Below are positions 7,920-17,667 of a stretch of 22,178 nucleotides of DNA, piece after piece. Numbering within the stretch: position 1 is the stretch's first letter; every line of letters starts with the position of its first letter. The position numbers and the translations under genes were made by a program. Below the pieces are notes generated by a model. That model searched no databases and was not told where the DNA came from. It saw only the letters and a list, made by a program, of their open reading frames with translations. The DNA is from Dicyema japonicum (lineage: Eukaryota > Dicyemida > Rhombozoa > Dicyemidae), in NCBI GenBank assembly GCA_011109175.1, contig RDEW01000064.1:225463-247640 (forward strand), in the 5' to 3' direction.

Positions 7920-10900
7920 TTATATAAGATCAGTAAGCGCAATCCTAGGGACGATGTTCATAGCAGTCAATTCCTGTATGAGTAATTTAAAAGCATAAGG
8001 GATCTTAATAGCAGCCATGGACTGTCCATCTCTACAGTTTTGACACCAATTCTCATATCCCATTACTCCACACATTTGACAAATATGAGCAACAAACTCA
8101 TCACTAGAGTGCACCAATCTCTCATAAATAAGACTGCTGGCCCCGTAAGCTATCAAACAATCTCTCTCCATTTCCCCAATTCTGAGTCCTCCTTCACGGG
8201 TTCTACCCTCCGTGGGTTGTCTAGTCAGATTAACAATAGGTCCAGTCGCCCTAGCATGTATTTTGTCCCCCACCATGTGTTTCAATCTCTGATATTAAAC
8301 AATCCCATTATAAATATAACACTTTAACCGTAGACTATAATAACACCACAAATAACCCCCCAATGCCAGTGTACATGATATCCTCCCCAATGTAATTAAA
8401 TCCATGAGTTTCTAATACCTTCTGAATAAATTCCCTCTTATGCCCCGTGAAGACTACGATAAGTGAGAGAAATACTAGTGGCATCGATGAAATCTCCGTC
8501 AATAGATGCCGCCTTCCCCGCCAATATTTCCAAAAGTTTACCCACAGTCATCCTTGAGGGGAAACCATGGGGATTCATGATCTAAATATCCACCAAAATT
8601 TACAATATCAGGGATGTAGCCCTACAGTTATTACAATCACTTACTGATTCTGTGAATGGCATGTCTTCAGGGGGAATAAGTGCACCAATCACTCTGGGGG
8701 TTATGTTTATAACCCTACCCTTTCTGTCCATGACGACTACTAAATTTATCCCCCACTTCTGGTATTCTGTTGACTCTGTACTTTACCTTCATTATTGACC
8801 TTTCACGGTCATCACAAGTCACCATTACTTTATCAACATAACAGTCATCAACTCCACGATAACTACAATAACATACAAACGCACCAAAGGGTAATCTGAT
8901 GTTGTGTACCACCATTCTCCAAGTGCACTTCCTTCAGAAAGAAGGACTGACCGGTCTTAACCTTCACTCCGACTTCAGCCACCCCATCCAGTCCAAGGAC
9001 ACCAAGCTTTTCTCTATTTGTCTCAGTAATTTTTATAGGCTGTGATTCATCGACCATTTGAGCATGTCAAAGTAGGTAACCTCCCTTTTGTACATTGTGG
9101 CCTGTCCGAGACCCCGTTCCACTGAAGCCTTATTAAAAATGAGAGCATCCTCCAAGTCATATCCAGAGTAACTCATAATGGCAACAAGAGCATTCTGCCC
9201 TGAGGGTAGTCTATCGTATTTCATCCAATCCATGACCTACCATCAGTCCCAATACAACCTTAGTCTTTACCAGTGGTTTTTGGGGATATAATAAATTATA
9301 AATAACAGAGTCGTAACGGTCCCGATGATTCTCAGCCATTAGGCCCTGCGTCTGTTTGCACATTGCACACTGATAGGTTAGTCTGGGGGCAGGGTTGTGA
9401 TTAGGGAATGGAATGGTGGAGGCAGCTATACCGATTAACGCACAACCAGCGATCTCCATGTGAGTATGATGTCTGACTAATTAATACAGCCATACTCAGT
9501 AAGCTCATCCCTATTACGGGCCAACACCACATCCTCCATTTCGTTGCCGTCAATAAATTCCAAAATCCCTTTCTTTGTCATGGTTTGCACTTGTCTACAA
9601 TATATACCCAACAAACATGTATTTCCTCTGTAAAGCAATCTCCATTTCGGGAGTAACCAAACATCTCCCATTCTTTACTCTAAAGAACGGTCTTATTAGG
9701 CGACCAGAATCACATGACACTATCACAAAACGACGTATTTCGTCCATATTAATGTTAACATAAAAGTGGAGGAGTGACAATCGACGTAGTCTTCTTATTC
9801 TCTCCACCAAATTAGCAGGTTCAGGAGTTATTCCAATAAATTCCCCCAAATTAATAACAAAAGTACCATTAAGGAAAACCATATAGCTTGTAATACTAAT
9901 AGCCTGAGGTCCCGATAACGATTCATCTACAAGCACTCCAAAGTTTCTCAATACGGTGGCTATAGCATCATGCTCAATATCACACGACACTTCAGTCAGG
10001 AGAGCAAAGTTCTTAACAAGTCCACAACTCTGTAATATACAAATGAGGTAACCTCTCCCTCAGGGGTATCACATGGACATATGAAATAAAATTGAGTCCC
10101 GTGAATAGACCGGGGACCAACTGCCTTCCTAGACTTCTCATATTGGGAGGCTATTCTCGTCAGATGCGTGAGTGTTGCGATATAACAACATCGATTCAAC
10201 ACTTGAGTAACCCCCGGTCTGTCCATTTTGAACCTTTTTATAACCCAATTCCCCTATAAATCACAACCTCTACTACAGTCAAAATAGCGCCCTCCATTCT
10301 GTCACTAATAAATCTGGGGGACATATAGTTAACCAAGTCAAATCCATTATTCTTGTACAACCTCTCATACCTCTTCCTCAACTAGGAATAACCCCACTAA
10401 CAAAATCAGTATTGAAAGTCTGAAACAAATCCTGAAATAACAAGGAAAGCAATGAAGAAGCCAACTCCACACGTTTGTTTCCACAATGTTCCTTACAGTC
10501 AACGGTCTCGGGCATTAGCTTACCCTTTATGAACCGGTAGAACATCATACACAAGTACACCGCCTTTCTCCTCAAATTGAGCCCATCACCCTGATAATAA
10601 CATAGCAAATGACCTTAATGTGAGGCGGTACTGTGTCGGAAAGTCCTCTATCAACCATATCACTTCTACTTAGTCCTGAACCCCCTGTTCATAACCGCTT
10701 ATACTCAATTTATCCTCCAAATACTTACGCGCCTACAATTACCCCAACAGCCACCGCCACAGCCGTGTGTACTTTAGCCACTTCATGACACTGATAGAGA
10801 CTTGAAGTCAACATTGAGAAAGCCTCAGTTGTGAGTCCCATGTAGCCAATCGCTTCCTGATCTGTTTCAATGCCGAGGGCCTTCACGACAATGTACGCTG

Positions 10901-11766
10901 GGACAATCTCACAGAACGAGTTGTGTTTTATGTAAAATATGTCGTTCTTGAGGAATAAAGTCAATTTACTCTTCCTTAGGGGGGTAGAACTACAGTTAAC
11001 AGTGTAACTACCACATAACTGAACATTTCAGCTCTTCTCCGTCGTCCTCCACTATTATACGGTTTTTTATTGTCTGTTCCTGTATCATGAGTACTCGTTC
11101 GGTTCCCTTCACGACAAAGTATCCCCCAGGATCAAGTGGACATTCCTGGATGGCGATCATCTGATAATCCCTGTGAAGATCGTTCCTGATTATGTTGCAG
11201 CATTTGGACTGCAGCATTATTGGCATTCTACATGACACCATAGGGTACCGGCCAATCAGGACCTTCTCTTTCTGTACATATGACCCGAGTGCTCCCTTCT
11301 GGTAGACAATATCAACGTAAATATCAGCAGAATATGACATATTCCTTTGACGGCACTAAATGACCCACGTCAACAACTTCATTCGGATAAATATCCCGCA
11401 TAGCTCCTAATCCGTCTGATACTTCAGGGTGACCAACATAGATATCCTTATATCTGAGAATGATATCACAAATTACTCTATAAACAAGCTTCCTGTGGCA
11501 AATGAGTAAAATTGATTCTGTGCCCTCACAATCTCTTTAATCTAATAATAATGGAAGTAACAACGTGTTTTTGAACGAAACTGTTGAACGAATTAATTTG
11601 CATCTTCACTAGTCCACCAAAGTGAAGATATTGGGGAAGAAAGGACTCCGTACCCTACAATTTATATCAAACTAAGACTTTAAACTCTCTTAAGTGTGAT
11701 CGATCATTTAAATACAACTCTGAAAATCTTTGGTTACTATTGCGTAAATAATAACAATTACTGCAT
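7920..11766 (-). CDS. POLR3B: DNA-directed RNA polymerase III subunit RPC2, 22 exons with ultrashort introns
   Basis: This is the second-largest catalytic subunit of RNA polymerase III, acting in the nucleus on tRNA and 5S genes. Family blocks in order: [142 protein letters not shown], and a C-terminal CxxC-x8-CxxC zinc site. [14 protein letters not shown] and the N and C termini separate RPC2 from RPB2 and RPA2. Introns (plus-strand coordinates): 11737-11761, 11655-11678, 11542-11564, 11454-11476, 11356-11377, 10990-11011 (or to 11014), 10733-10754, 10685-10704, 10591-10613, 10382-10401, 10254-10276, 10030-10052, 9595-9616, 9473-9495, 9237-9258, 8863-8884, 8694-8718, 8622-8644, 8582-8603, 8454-8475, 8335-8356. 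All are GT-AG. The ATG at 11764-11766 is chosen because splicing the first 25-nt intron gives an N terminus of family length (lower confidence). The product is about 1,123 residues; the human one is 1,133. Two lesions, near 9040-9080 and at 8295, are listed separately. Confidence 0.93.
8295..8297 (-). other. in-frame TAA in POLR3B
   Basis: In the exon downstream of the 8335-8356 intron the protein reads YIYNGIV, stop, [11 protein letters not shown]. The family has V-Y-Y-Q-K-L-K-H-M here, so TAA stands where a Tyr codon (TAT/TAC) is expected. The only GT-AG segment that would remove it is GTTTAATATCAG, 12 nt, which is implausibly short and would delete conserved residues. It is therefore a nonsense change or a base-call error. 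Confidence 0.8.
9040..9080 (-). other. frame change in POLR3B: 1-nt deletion or atypical 41-nt intron
   Basis: The frame ending [17 protein letters not shown] must shift to reach [22 protein letters not shown]...AG segment of 41 nt (9040-9080) could be spliced, but it is nearly twice the length of every other intron. It would also remove the LKW-x-x-NH stretch, which resembles LKRY-x-N in yeast and human RPC2. Loss of one base in this stretch explains the data better and keeps the family length. Confidence 0.6.
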
Positions 11767-12279
11767 CCACTAATAAATTCTAAAGCATTCACTGATTTTA
11801 AACGTTTATTATTTGTTATTTAGGTTAACCACTTAATAATTATTTTTAAAATATTATTAATTTTATAATATTCAATCTTAAAATACGAAAATGATAAAAC
11901 CAAAAGTTCTATCGGCTCGCTAAGAAATTTCCGTCTCCAATCGGCTTCTCTGTAAAGATCAAAGAAGGCATTTCCGTTCGACAGTGGAAACAATGGAGAC
12001 GCACAGGCTTCGAATGTCACGTTTGGTTGCGGGAACTAGGATCACCTAACTATTTGACATTACTTTTGTATTTTTTTCTCGGTGATCCCGGGGTTAATAA
12101 ATAAAATAATAAAAGTTCTGTATTTTCGATATCCTAATAATACTCTCATGTCTCAATTAAATTTGACAAAAACGTGACTATTAAAAACACGTGTTTGAAA
12201 ATGGTAATATCACCCTAATAATGGAAAATATTAAATTTTGTACGGAAGGATGCCTAATGAATTATGGAATGATGTGCAG
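11767..12279. other. intergenic; probable LINE 3' end
   Basis: The segment starts with the POLR3B upstream region. At 12093-12115 the string GTTAATAAATAAAATAATAA, preceded by GTGATCCCGGG, looks like the tail of a LINE 3' UTR on the plus strand. A similar TAAATAAAATAATAA tail ends the RTE-like copy near 14052. No protein motif is recognisable in 11820-12060 on either strand. A Pol II promoter for POLR3B is expected just right of 11766, but no TATA or Inr could be assigned. Confidence 0.4.
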
Positions 12280-14052
12280 TTGGTTATCAGGAACGCTGCA
12301 ATAAAACATGTCAAATACAAAATGCTCTGAGTGGCTCTCTGCCAACACCCTAAACATTCCTGAGGCTCGTAAAGCTGCTAAAGTCTCTGGGAATATAGAC
12401 TAGACAAGAAAACTTAACTCTGAGTTCAAAAAGGCAGCCAGGAAAGATAAAGGACTACTGGAGGTTACGCTGCAAAAATAAAAATGACTATAAGAGAGGT
12501 CACACTAGGAATGCGTATTTACAACTAAAAAGATTACGAACCCCCTTTACGAAAATGATGGGCAAAATCAAGGACAAGATGGTGTTGAATTGCTAAGCCA
12601 ACAGAACATCCGAAATCGTTGGAGAGAATATACGGAACGGCTATATTCAGAAACTGTGTGCCCACCCATATGTGTGATAAGAAGCAACGTTGGGTGAGGG
12701 GCATAAAATCCTTGAGGAGGAATGCGTGTGGGCTACACGGCAATTAACGGGGAAGGCACCGGGGATTGACAACATCTCAAGCGAATTGTTGAAGGCTATA
12801 CCGGTGACAGCTATCACCAGTCTATGTCAAAAAATTGGGAAACTGATATTTGGCCACGTGAGTGGAAAAGATCTATTTATTCCAATACCAAAAAAAGGGG
12901 ATACCAAGGACTGTTCAAACTATCGTGCAATAGCCTTAATTCCCCACGTCGCAAAATACTTCTAAAGATAATACAACATCGTCTAATGCCAAATGCCGAA
13001 ATGATTCTACCGGATGTCCAAGCAGGATTCAGGAAGGGACAAGGCACACGTGACCAAATGTCCGGTGGATTAGGGGGAAAGCCCATGAATCCCAAAAGAG
13101 TGTATACATGTGCTTCATTGACTATCGGAAAGCTTTTGATTCCGTTATACATGACAAGCTGTGGTCCGTTCTATAAAAATTTGGATTCGATGCTCATCTG
13201 ATTGCTTATCAAATCTCTTTATAAGGATCAAGAAGCTACTGTTAGAACAGTGTTGGAGATACCGATTGGTTCAAAATTGGTAAAGGAGTAAGACAAGGAT
13301 GCTCATTATCTCCCATCATATTCAATATTTATGCCGAAATGATCATGACTAAATTGGATACTGTATCAAATAACGGGATTAAAATTGGAGGCAGAACATC
13401 AATAAATTTGCGATATGCTGACGATACAACCTTACTGGCTGAAACAGAGGATGGCCTCAGGGAGTTGATTCTAAGATTCAGAGAAGAGAGCGCCGTCTTC
13501 GGTTTATTGCTAAATATCAAGAAAACCAAAATTATGACGACTGCTAATAATGGAATAATAGGAACTAAAAATTGGGAATGAGAAAATAGAGAGTTGCGTT
13601 AATGTTGTCTTTCTGAGATATCTAATTAGTCGGAATGGTGACGGAGGCTCGGAAATCAAGAGGCGAATTGCTATGGGACGAGACACCTTCCAGAGAATGA
13701 ATAGAATTTGGAAAAGCAAAGATATTTGCTTAAGGACCAAATGCAGACTAGTTAATGCAATCGTGTTCCCGGTTTTTCTATACGGCGTAGAATCATGGAT
13801 ACTGAAAAAGGCGGATAGACGAAAAAGATCTTACACGTAAAAATGAGAAAAATTATAATCCCATCAAGTCTCTTCTAATCTCCACGGTCAGCCCCTGGAG
13901 TTCTATGCGAGGCGGATAACAAGCGATTCAAGACCATGTTTGATGTTGCCATATGGGCGTTGTGCCTAAAGGACCTTACAACGCTCCTTCTTAAGAAAGA
14001 GGACACATCATCCAGGTCATGACAATTTAATAAATAAAATAATAATAATATT
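12280..14052 (+). pseudogene. decayed RTE (BovB-like) non-LTR retrotransposon
   Basis: Fragments in several frames line up with an RTE-type protein. They are a linker upstream of the RT (EFKKAARKDKG, then RNRWREYTERLYSE, about 12420-12650), LTGKAPGIDNISSELLKA (about 12742-12796), FIPIPKKGDTKDCSNYRAIA (about 12876-12935), PDVQAGFRKGQGTRDQ (about 13013-13060), VRQGCSLSP (about 13290-13316), LRYADDTTLLAETEDGLREL (YADD at 13414-13425), LLNIKKTKIMTT (about 13508-13543) and a thumb/tail part (SEIKRRIAMGRDTFQRMNRI, about 13650-13710). There are several frameshifts, in-frame stops and a small deletion before the SKAFD-like motif. No APE endonuclease domain remains, so the copy is 5'-truncated. It ends in a TAAATAAAATAATAATAAT tail. 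Confidence 0.82.
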
Positions 14053-14105
14053 AATTTTTTTTTTTTTTTAATTAAAATTTTTTTTAACAATTAAACAAAT
14101 ATCAG
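14053..14105. repeat. T/A-rich low-complexity junction
   Basis: A T14 run (about 14056-14069), then AATTAAAA and a second T-run, separate the RTE tail from the next LINE's truncated 5' end. It may derive from the tail of the older element into which the younger one inserted. Confidence 0.5.
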
Positions 14106-14726
14106 TTGAGGAAGCAAATTATTTATGAAGAAATTCCAAATGTTTTACGTCGACAATTGTCCAAAATTCAAGAGATAGATCCGGCATCTTTTATTCCGAT
14201 AGAAGTACAAGATACAAGAAGTAGTTATAAAGAAAAGTCGAAACTGAGTGGTCCCTTGTGTCATCCTATAACGCTGGAAGAAATAAATGCTGCAATTAAG
14301 GGTTGCAAAAATAAAGCACCAGGGTGGGATTTTATCCCAATGAGTATTTTCAAGAACGCAGGCCCAATTTTAATTGAGTGCCTAAAAATATTATATAATT
14401 CTTCTTGGAGTTTTGGTCATGTTCCAGCTTATTGGAAACGAACAATTGTACGCATGGTTGTGAAAAAAGGAAAGCCAAGGTCAAAAGCAGATAGTTATAG
14501 GCCAATTAGCCTAGTCTGCTCAATATCGAAAGTTATGGAAAAAATTGTTTTCAATCGTCTATCAAGGCATGTTGAGGATAATAATTTTCTCTCTGATAAT
14601 CAACTGGGATTTCGGCATAAAAAAGGGACTGGAGATTGCTTTAAAGAGCTAAGATCTGCAATCGAAATTTCACGAAATAAAAAGGAATTTCTTACAATAG
14701 CATGTTTGGATAAAAAAAGCGTTTGA
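14106..14726 (+). CDS. LINE reverse transcriptase, N-terminal part up to a frameshift
   Basis: This is the RT from the linker into the fingers/palm: PITLEEINAAIKGCKNKAPG with GWDFIPMSIFK (about 14268-14352), YRPISLVCSISKVMEKIV (about 14496-14550), DNQLGFRHKKGTGDC (about 14598-14640). It ends at the first catalytic motif, reading LDKKSV then stop, because a run of seven A (about 14711-14717) is one base longer than needed. With six A the frame would continue into the AFDSVWH motif of the next entry. No authentic start codon is present, since the upstream part of the protein is lost. Confidence 0.85.
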   Translation: MRKQIIYEEIPNVLRRQLSKIQEIDPASFIPIEVQDTRSSYKEKSKLSGPLCHPITLEEINAAIKGCKNKAPGWDFIPMSIFKNAGPILIECLKILYNSSWSFGHVPAYWKRTIVRMVVKKGKPRSKADSYRPISLVCSISKVMEKIVFNRLSRHVEDNNFLSDNQLGFRHKKGTGDCFKELRSAIEISRNKKEFLTIACLDKKSV

Positions 14727-15524
14727 CAGTGTTTGGCACTTTGGACTTGTTGATACGTTGTCAAAAGCAGAAATTGGGAAAACTGCGTTATTATGGATAG
14801 AAAACTTTCTTTCAAAAAGAAAGTCATATATACGTGTTGGAAATTTAATTTCAAAGAAAATTGAATTGCGAAGAGGAGTTCCACAGGGTTCAATTCTCAG
14901 CCCGCTACTCTTCAATTGCGTAATGAGAGATTTGCCAAAAACAGAGAGCGTAAATAGTCAAATGATTATTTATGCTGATGACATTCTTGTGCTTGATTCA
15001 AGCATGAATAAACAAATTTCATGGAAAAGGGTGGAATCCCATATTACTAAGATTGGAAAGTGGTGCCAAAACAATGGGTTGACTCTATCGAGGGAAAAAA
15101 CAACAGTCACTTGGATTGCAAGTAAAAGAAAAAATATTAATCAATGTGTGAATACTGGGGATATAAAAATCTCTGAAACATTGAAGTATCTCGGATTGTT
15201 GATAGACCGAAGAGGATCTTTCAAGGAACATATTAAAACACGAAGAAAGAAAGCTACAGGAATGTTGAAATCTTTAATTCGATTTCATTTGGAGCCTGAA
15301 ACTTTTCTTTTTGTGTATTCGGCGTGTGTTGAACCATTCTTGATATATGGTTATCAAGGATGGTTTAGAACAAAAGAAAGTGATGTCTTTGTCAAAAAAT
15401 TGGAAAAGTCCAGAAGATTTGCGATTAAATTGGCATATGGACTGGACTTAAAATCAATATCGAAGAGGATTACGACCTGAAAGTCAGAAAGATAGAAAAA
15501 TTATTACATCACTTATGGAAAATG
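14721..15524 (+). CDS. LINE reverse transcriptase, catalytic core and C terminus
   Basis: It resumes as AFDSVWHFGLVDTL (first catalytic Asp), followed by RRGVPQGSILSPLLFN (about 14869-14916), IIYADDILVLDSS (YADD at 14971-14982), LKYLGLLIDRRGSFKEH (about 15183-15232) and FLIYGYQGWF. The frame stops at 15478-15480. Homology with the relative at 16.7 kb shows that the true C terminus lies in another frame, as DYDLKVRKIEKLLHHLWKM with a stop near 15524. That implies a second 1-nt shift in the AAAA run near 15450. Both lesions sit in A-runs, so sequencing error or very recent decay are equally possible. Confidence 0.82.
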
Positions 15525-15675
15525 TGATGTAATTTTTGGGGTCCAAACGAAGTAGAGACATGTGGTGTCTCATAAAATGACCCTACACGATGAATACAAA
15601 CCCACTTAATTAGTTTTGGTTCAGGTTTTGGTTTCTTTACAGTAATTAGTTTTGGGGTTTGTTAGAAAATAAAAT

Positions 15676-15695
15676 TTGTCTTGTCTTGTCTTGTC
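15676..15695 (+). repeat. (TTGTC)4 LINE tail
   Basis: Four perfect TTGTC units form the 3' terminus of the preceding LINE, immediately followed by GGGCTAATATTTGGGG. Confidence 0.85.
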
Positions 15696-16079
15696 GGGCT
15701 AATATTTGGGGTTTTTGCGAAAAAATCTGTTATCTGGACGGGAACTAATGAAAAATGGTGCCNCTAATTTAAAGCTTTTATTTTGTTTCATATAAACTTT
15801 TTTTTTCAAAAATTTAAGGTTCAATTGTTTGATTGGCTTTTTAATTGCCTGTGTTGGCTGAAGAGTGTGAGGACCTGTGAGGCCTGTGTTGGCTGAAGAG
15901 TGTGTTGATTGACGCTGGTGGTGCCACTGGTGAAAAAGTGGTGCCACTGGTGCTACAAGACGAAGAAATATACTACGAGTTTGAGAAACATACTTCAGGC
16001 CTAATGGAAATGTGTTGAACGATAAGAGCGCAGTGTCCGGTTATAAACAATAATAAGTCCTTTGAATTGTGGTTCATCC
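15696..16079. other. LINE 3'-end scrap and short direct repeats; one ambiguous base
   Basis: At 15706-15737, GGGGTTTTTGCGAAAAAATC followed by TGTTATCTGG matches the 3' terminus of the element ending at 16976, so it is a scrap of a related LINE. Base 15763 is N. CCTGTGTTGGCTGAAGAGTG occurs at 15848 and again at 15883, and GTGGTGCCACTGGTG at 15918 and 15938. No coding region was recognised. Confidence 0.6.
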
Positions 16080-16215
16080 ATCGACTTTGCCAATTATGGA
16101 AGATGTCCCAAGGCTGTTGAAGCTAACATATCGAAAAAAACAAAATTGACCAAAAAGGAAAGAATCGAATGGAAAATTATCACTAAAACGAGAAAATGCC
16201 CATAATGGAGAAAGT

Positions 16216-16694
16216 GAAGTTTCCAAAACTGGAACGAATAAGAAAATTAAAACTGGCTGAATATGACATATAGTAAGAAACATTCTAAAAAAGAAACAGT
16301 AGAAGCTTCAATACAGAGAAGAGAGGGCAGCCACCGAAAAAAAACCAGAAGTAGTCAGGATAACCCTGATTAATGCCCGCTCTCTTTGGAAACGGGCCTC
16401 AGTGCTGGTTGCTATAGCCAGCACGATCCAGATGGAAGTTCTGAAGTTTCCAAATCTGAAAGTCAGAGATTAGAATGTATGGGCAGACTGGCTGGAATAC
16501 AACATATAATAAGAAACCTTCTAAAAAAGAAACAGTAGAAGCTTCAACACAGAGAGAGAGTGGTGCTCTTAAGAAGGAGGGCAGCCACCGAAAAAACCAG
16601 AAGTAGTCAGGATAACCTGATTAATGCCCATTTTCTTCGGAAACGGGCCTCAGTGCTGGTTGCTATAGCCAGCACGATCCAGATGGAAGTTCTA
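16216..16694 (+). repeat. tandem duplication within the deleted LINE
   Basis: Two copies, 16216-16442 and 16443-16694, each start GAAGTTTCCAAA and end GATCCAGATGGAAGTTCT. They share AAAGAAACAGTAGAAGCTTC, GGGCAGCCACCGAAAAAA and the endonuclease N-terminal coding segment. The second copy has an extra insertion (GTGGTGCTCTTAAGAAG) and several indels, so the duplication is old. Confidence 0.85.
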
Positions 16695-16955
16695 ATTATA
16701 AACGAAACTAAATTGAAGCACATGGATTGGATTTAGCATCTGAAATTGATGACGAATACGAAAGAAATACGAGAAGAATCGGTGATTTATTACATTGCTT
16801 GTGGAAACTCGCATTGTAATTGGGGCTTTTTACGGAGAAGAGACATACGGTGTCTCATGATAGTGCCCCGATAGAGACGACCCAAATCTTGGCTTTCCTC
16901 TTTAGTTAATGGCTCTTACCTTGTTTAGTTAGTTGGGGTTTTGCGAATAAATTAT

Positions 16956-16976
16956 GTTATCTGTTATCTGTTATCT
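16956..16976 (+). repeat. (GTTATCT)3 LINE tail
   Basis: Three perfect 7-bp units close the internally deleted LINE. Confidence 0.85.
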
Positions 16977-17577
16977 GGATTTGCTACAAAGTAATCTTAT
17001 ATCTCGGTTCTTTTCCTTGGGGATTTAACATCTCTACTTTACTCCGGGATTTTACTTTTCTATTTTCCTTGGGCATTTAACTTATCTCTATTTTGTTTCT
17101 CTTGAGACAAAACTTAGTGGTTGTTAATGTTTTCAAGTGATAAATTTGTCTGTTCAACCCGGACAGTATCAACGCCCCGGGTTCTTATGACATACGACAA
17201 TAATTAATGTTTGCAATTCTTGTTAATTATCTACAAAGGGAGTCAAAGATCCATACATTTGGAGACCATCAGGAAATGAGACCCTGCAGTTTTTTTCCCA
17301 AGCCTGCATTTTAGAACATCCATGCCATTCCCTATGCAAGCGGCAAAACAAACTGAAAAATATTATGACAACTAGTGACTTGTCTCGAATATTATCATAC
17401 ATTCCTTCCCTCCCCAATAACAGGAGTCGTCTGAAACAGATACAAGATTTTGTTTCTACGAGAAGTATCCGAATCTCGGAAACAATAAAATATTACAGCG
17501 ACCTCCTACTCCAATAGACCAATCAAAATCCGCTATTTAAAGAGACGTGCGATAAAATTTGTTGTACAACAATTCAA
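16977..17577. other. no gene recognised
   Basis: Two imperfect repeats of CCTTGGGGATTTAAC (about 17015 and 17067) are the only structure seen. A minus-strand frame at 17223-17417 has protein-like composition near its end, and a 20-nt GT-AG segment lies inside it. Splicing that segment does not extend the frame, and no family was recognised. Confidence 0.45.
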
Positions 17578-17667
17578 TGAGCCATCTGTTAGCTATGCTT
17601 GTACGTCATGGACAATCAATCTGTCCTGGACGAACAAACAAAGAATCCGGGACATTCACGCCTTAAC
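17578..17667 (+). pseudogene. possible histidine-phosphatase N-terminal fragment
   Basis: An ATG-initiated 29-codon frame reads MSHLLAMLVRHGQSICPGR and continues TNKESGTFTP before a TAA. LVRHGQS preceded by a hydrophobic strand is the signature of the RHG phosphatase superfamily (phosphoglycerate mutase, TIGAR, fructose-2,6-bisphosphatase), and a GR...SG...TP pattern often follows it. No convincing continuation, with or without a 20-25 nt intron, was found downstream. It may be a remnant or coincidence. Confidence 0.25.

Larger units (their letters stand above)
14100..15695 (+). mobile_element. 5'-truncated CR1/L2-like LINE with (TTGTC)4 tail
   Basis: The copy contains an almost intact reverse transcriptase, a short 3' UTR with a hairpin GAGACATGTGGTGTCTC (about 15554-15570) and a 3' end made of four TTGTC units instead of poly(A). 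Short tandem 3' repeats plus a 3' stem-loop are typical of the CR1/L2 group. The endonuclease and any ORF1 are missing through 5' truncation. No clear target-site duplication was found. Confidence 0.75.
16080..16976 (+). mobile_element. internally deleted relative of the CR1/L2-like LINE
   Basis: It holds an endonuclease N terminus (VRITLINARSLWKRASVLVA, then IQMEVLIINETKL, where INARS and NETK match the first APE-endonuclease motifs). It then jumps to the extreme C terminus of the RT protein (YERNTRRIGDLLHCLWKLAL, stop near 16817) and a 3' UTR with hairpin GAGACATACGGTGTCTC (about 16842-16858). The 3' end is (GTTATCT)3. The whole RT is missing. The C-terminal piece and UTR align with the LINE ending at 15695, showing shared family but a different tail unit. 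Confidence 0.72.

Noticed and set aside
8295-8297. Reassignment of TAA to Tyr in this genome
   Set aside because: TAA also terminates POLR3B at its expected C terminus, and one codon is not enough evidence.
8289-8300. GTTTAATATCAG as a 12-nt intron that would remove the premature TAA
   Set aside because: It is far shorter than every other intron here and shorter than known spliceosomal introns, and it would delete the conserved V-Y-Y-Q.
11820-12020. 66-codon minus-strand frame as a POLR3B upstream exon or separate gene
   Set aside because: No family resemblance, and the POLR3B N terminus is already accounted for downstream.
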